From NCBI GenBank assembly GCA_024707255.1, contig JANQAC010000001.1:2108001-2172000 (forward strand): a DNA stretch of 64,000 nt, given 5' to 3'. The first letter of the stretch is position 1; each line of letters opens with the position of its first letter. The DNA is from Asticcacaulis sp. GTDB taxonomy: Bacteria > Pseudomonadota > Alphaproteobacteria > Caulobacterales > Caulobacteraceae. The position numbers and the translations under genes are program-made. Shown piece after piece: positions 61,757 to 64,000 of the stretch. Under the pieces are notes generated by a model. The model did no database searches, was not told where the DNA came from, and worked only from the letters and a program-made list of their open reading frames with translations.

Positions 61757-62194
61757 ATGAAACCCCGCCATCACCTGTATCTCGACAATGCTCTTACGGC
61801 ACAACTGGAAGCCTTGTCGGCAAAGCCCGGCACTTCCAAATCGGCAATCGTCTCTGACGCCTTACGGCAATATCTGAACCGGCGCGGGGCTCAGGGGCTC
61901 GATGAAGCTCTGAAAATACGTCTTGATCGACAGTCACATCAGTTAGAACGTGTTGAACGTGATGTTCAGGTTGTTCTGGAAACTCTGGCCATTTTTGTGC
62001 GCTATCAGCTCACCGTTACAGCGCAATTACCTGAACCTGACAAAGTCATGCGTGCTGTAGGTCAGGACCGCTTCAGTAAGTTTATCGATCAGGTCGGCCG
62101 TCAGATGGCCGGAGGCCGGCGCACACTGCCTGTAGCCACGGACGAAAATGATGCGCCGATGTCGTCCACGCCAGGCGGGGAGGGCGTGCGATGA
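61757..62194 (+). CDS. CopG-family ribbon-helix-helix protein
   Basis: 145 residues. The RHH fold occupies the first 50 residues (HHLYLDNALTAQLEALSA, SKSAIVSDALRQYLNRRG). The rest is a helical tail with RLDRQSHQLERVERDVQVV. Its constant place between traG and trbB suggests regulation of the trb operon or an accessory relaxosome role. It overlaps trbB by four bases. Confidence 0.9.
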   Translation: MKPRHHLYLDNALTAQLEALSAKPGTSKSAIVSDALRQYLNRRGAQGLDEALKIRLDRQSHQLERVERDVQVVLETLAIFVRYQLTVTAQLPEPDKVMRAVGQDRFSKFIDQVGRQMAGGRRTLPVATDENDAPMSSTPGGEGVR

Positions 62195-63168
62195 CCGATA
62201 CATCCGTATCTGCCATGCGTCTCCGGGCAATGCTGCGGACCGCGTTGGGAGATGGACTGGCCCAGGCGCTGTCCGACCCGCGGGTTCGCGAGGTTATGGT
62301 CAATCCTGACGGTTCGGTCCGACTTGACCTCGCCGGCGAAGGGCGGATTGACACAGGCATCAGGATGCCGGCTGTCGATATCGAACGTGTTATCCGTCTG
62401 GTTGCCAGCCATGTCCGGGCGGAAGTCCATTCTGATAGCCCGATTGTCAGTGCTGAATTGCCCGGTTCTGCTGAAGGTGTGAGTGGCGAGCGCTTTGAAG
62501 GTCTTCTCCCGCCTGTGGTGACAGGACCATGCTTCTCCGTCCGTAAGTCAGCGTATCGGCTCTATGGGCTGGGCGACTATGTGGCTGATCAGATCATGAC
62601 CTCGCAACAGGCAAGACTGTTGCGTCAGGCCATATCTGATCGTCGCAACATTCTTGTGGCTGGTGGCACGAGTTCCGGCAAGACAACCCTGACAAATGCC
62701 CTTCTGGCTGAGATCGCCCAGAGGGACGAACGGATTATCCTGATCGAGGATACCCGCGAACTAAAATGTGCGGCGAAGGATGTCGTGGCCCTGCGCACCC
62801 GTCCGGGTTTCATCACTATGGCTGATCTCGTGCGCTCGACTTTAAGGCTTCGACCGGATCGCATCATTGTCGGTGAGGTCAGGGGCGCGGAAGCACTGGA
62901 TATGCTCAAGGCGTGGAATACCGGGCATCCAGGAGGGATCGCCACACTCCATGCCAATTCTGCGAGAGGTGCGCTCTACCGTCTGGAGCAGCTTGTCCAG
63001 GAAGCGGTGGTTCATGTGCCACGCCCGATGATTGCCGAAGCCATCGATGTGATCGTCTTCATCAGCGGTGAGAACGCCGTCAACCGAACTCCGCGCCGTA
63101 TCGAGGATATTGCCGAGACTGACGGTCTCGATTCCTCCGGCGATTACCAGCTTCGACCACTCATGTGA
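62191..63168 (+). CDS. trbB: TrbB, conjugal transfer secretion ATPase
   Basis: 325 residues. VirB11-type ATPase: Walker A in LVAGGTSSGKTTLTNALL, Asp box IILIEDTREL, Walker B region RPDRIIVGEVRGAEALDML and the His box in GHPGGIATLHANSA. It powers pilus assembly and DNA transfer at the cytoplasmic face. Overlaps copG; 46 bases precede trbC. Confidence 0.95.
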   Translation: MTDTSVSAMRLRAMLRTALGDGLAQALSDPRVREVMVNPDGSVRLDLAGEGRIDTGIRMPAVDIERVIRLVASHVRAEVHSDSPIVSAELPGSAEGVSGERFEGLLPPVVTGPCFSVRKSAYRLYGLGDYVADQIMTSQQARLLRQAISDRRNILVAGGTSSGKTTLTNALLAEIAQRDERIILIEDTRELKCAAKDVVALRTRPGFITMADLVRSTLRLRPDRIIVGEVRGAEALDMLKAWNTGHPGGIATLHANSARGALYRLEQLVQEAVVHVPRPMIAEAIDVIVFISGENAVNRTPRRIEDIAETDGLDSSGDYQLRPLM

Positions 63169-63214
63169 GTGGCGAGGGTACGTCAACAATCACCCCTATG
63201 GAAGGAGACTCTAT

Positions 63215-63586
63215 ATGCGTAAATCCGAAAATCCGGCTCTGGCCGCAGCAGGTGCAGTACCCGGAAAAATGCGGGCAATGATCGGCGTGGCTGTGCCTGC
63301 TCTTATGTGTGGTCTGATGATTACCTGGGCCAGCCAGGTTCAGGCCGCCGGTTCCGGTATGCCCTGGGAAGCGCCGCTGCAACAGATACTCGACAGCGTA
63401 CAGGGCCCGGTGGCCAAAATCATTGCTGTGATGGTGATCATCGTCACAGGCCTGACCCTGGCTTTTGGAGAAACATCGGGTGGGTTTCGCAAGCTGATAC
63501 AGATCGTCTTTGGCCTCAGCATCGCCTTTGCCGCCTCTTCGTTTTTCCTGACCTTCTTTTCATTCGGCGGCGGGGCGCTCATCTGA
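63215..63586 (+). CDS. trbC: TrbC, conjugative pilin
   Basis: 123 residues from ATG 63215, with GGAAGGAG eight bases upstream; an earlier open frame overlaps trbB and is rejected. A long signal (about 1-45, ending QVQAAGSG) is followed by a TrbC/VirB2 pilin with two membrane helices (IIAVMVIIVTGLTLAFGE; FGLSIAFAASSFFLTFFSFG). It is the probable substrate of TraF at 47036. It overlaps trbD by one base. Confidence 0.93.
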   Translation: MRKSENPALAAAGAVPGKMRAMIGVAVPALMCGLMITWASQVQAAGSGMPWEAPLQQILDSVQGPVAKIIAVMVIIVTGLTLAFGETSGGFRKLIQIVFGLSIAFAASSFFLTFFSFGGGALI

Positions 63587-63849
63587 TGCCCCGCCTTGTG
63601 GAAGGGTATGACGTGCCCCTGCACCAGTCCCTGACGCAAGCCCTGCTTCTGGGCGGCGCGCCGCGGTCTCTGGCAATTGTCAACGGCACCGTGGCGGCCG
63701 CTTTTGGCCTGGGATTACAGATGTGGGCGGCTGGTCTGGGCTTCTGGCTCGTCGGGCACTCTCTCGCTGTTTTTGCAGCCAAACATGATCCTGATTTCCT
63801 GACTGTGCTGATGAGACATCTCCGGCAGAAAGCGTATCTCACATGCTGA
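63586..63849 (+). CDS. trbD: TrbD, VirB3-like inner-membrane protein
   Basis: 87 residues. VEGYDVPLHQSLTQALLLGG is the VirB3 N-terminal signature. Two hydrophobic segments follow (AIVNGTVAAAFGLGLQMWAA and LGFWLVGHSLAVFAA). It couples the pilin to the TrbE ATPase. It overlaps trbC by one base and trbE by seven. Confidence 0.93.
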   Translation: MPRLVEGYDVPLHQSLTQALLLGGAPRSLAIVNGTVAAAFGLGLQMWAAGLGFWLVGHSLAVFAAKHDPDFLTVLMRHLRQKAYLTC

Positions 63850-64000
63850 ACATCCGACAATATCGCAAAGCTTCCGATAGCCTTTCCGACCATCTGCCCT
63901 GGGCAGCGCTCATTGCTCCGGGCGTGGTCCTTAACAAGGACGGTAGCCTACAGCGCACTTTTAGGTATCACGGTCCTGATCTGGAAAGCGCGACCCCCGC
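63843..64000 (+). CDS. trbE: TrbE, VirB4-like ATPase (3' truncated by window end)
   Basis: The first 52 residues are visible: MLNIRQYRKASDSLSDHLPW, then ALIAPGVVLNKDGSLQRTF and RYHGPDLESATP, matching the TrbE/CagE N-terminus. The Walker motifs lie beyond the window. The order trbB-C-D-E predicts trbJ, L, F, G and I to follow. Confidence 0.93.
   Translation, partial: MLNIRQYRKASDSLSDHLPWAALIAPGVVLNKDGSLQRTFRYHGPDLESATP

Noticed and set aside
1..64000. CRISPR arrays, tRNA or rRNA genes
   Set aside because: No regularly spaced direct repeats of 25-40 bases and no tRNA- or rRNA-like sequence were noticed on reading; a dedicated scan was not possible.

Overview
The window is the interior of an integrative and conjugative element (ICE), or possibly a conjugative plasmid, from an alphaproteobacterium. 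Caulobacterales or Sphingomonadales is the best guess. The reasons are: a trb-type conjugation module; a luxR-luxI / DUF6499-DUF2285 / rdfS / traF / relaxase layout like that of the ICEMlSymR7A family; an alphaproteobacterial LexA box (GTTC-N7-GTTC) ahead of imuA-imuB-dnaE2; and a lasso-peptide locus with a TonB receptor and isopeptidase of the Asticcacaulis/Caulobacter/sphingomonad kind. No integrase, att site, replication initiator, rRNA, tRNA or CRISPR array was seen. Both ends cut genes, so the element continues on both sides.

Layout. 0-6 kb: a defence-like block, with a truncated AAA ATPase, an MvaI/BcnI-type restriction endonuclease, Vsr and a Dcm-type methyltransferase. 6-10.5 kb: an HTH regulator, a large serine recombinase and two RepB/ParB-like proteins. 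10.7-15.1 kb: a quorum-sensing operon (LuxR, lux-box palindrome, LuxI, a small ORF, a split DUF6499/DUF2285 activator, a McjD-sized ABC exporter). 15.2-28.7 kb: a lasso-peptide region (two XRE repressors, an HTH-ECF sigma fusion, FecR, a TonB receptor, an isopeptidase, and the oppositely oriented precursor, B and C genes), interrupted by an inverted-repeat-bounded cassette carrying a metallo-beta-lactamase-fold gene. 29.2-34.5 kb: a tightly coupled operon with a MotA/ZorA-like channel, an OmpA/MotB-like partner, two membrane-anchored companions and a membrane-anchored thermonuclease. 34.6-40.1 kb: a microcin-type cassette with two Cys/Thr-rich double-glycine precursors, a thioredoxin-like protein, HlyD, a C39-peptidase ABC exporter and a ClpP-fold protein. 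It lies between diverged direct copies of a nuclease/FCD-regulator junction. 40.6-50.5 kb: ICE backbone (FCD regulators, ArdC, DUF2958, ParB, DUF736, RdfS-like excisionase, TraF, lytic transglycosylase, relaxase). 50.9-59.4 kb: cargo (an orphan 982-residue membrane protein and the SOS mutasome). 59.7-64 kb: TraG, CopG, TrbB, TrbC, TrbD and the start of TrbE.

How it may work together (inference). Quorum sensing through LuxR/LuxI would raise the DUF6499-DUF2285 activator, which would switch on the RdfS-like excisionase and so conjugation. The ICE pays its way with two unrelated antibacterial-peptide loci, an R-M system, a mutasome and a possible motor-driven nuclease defence.

Caution. At least eight genes are broken by single-base offsets, most of them in or beside homopolymer runs. 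This looks more like uncorrected sequencing error than decay. Such genes are given here as single loci, with their pieces stated.
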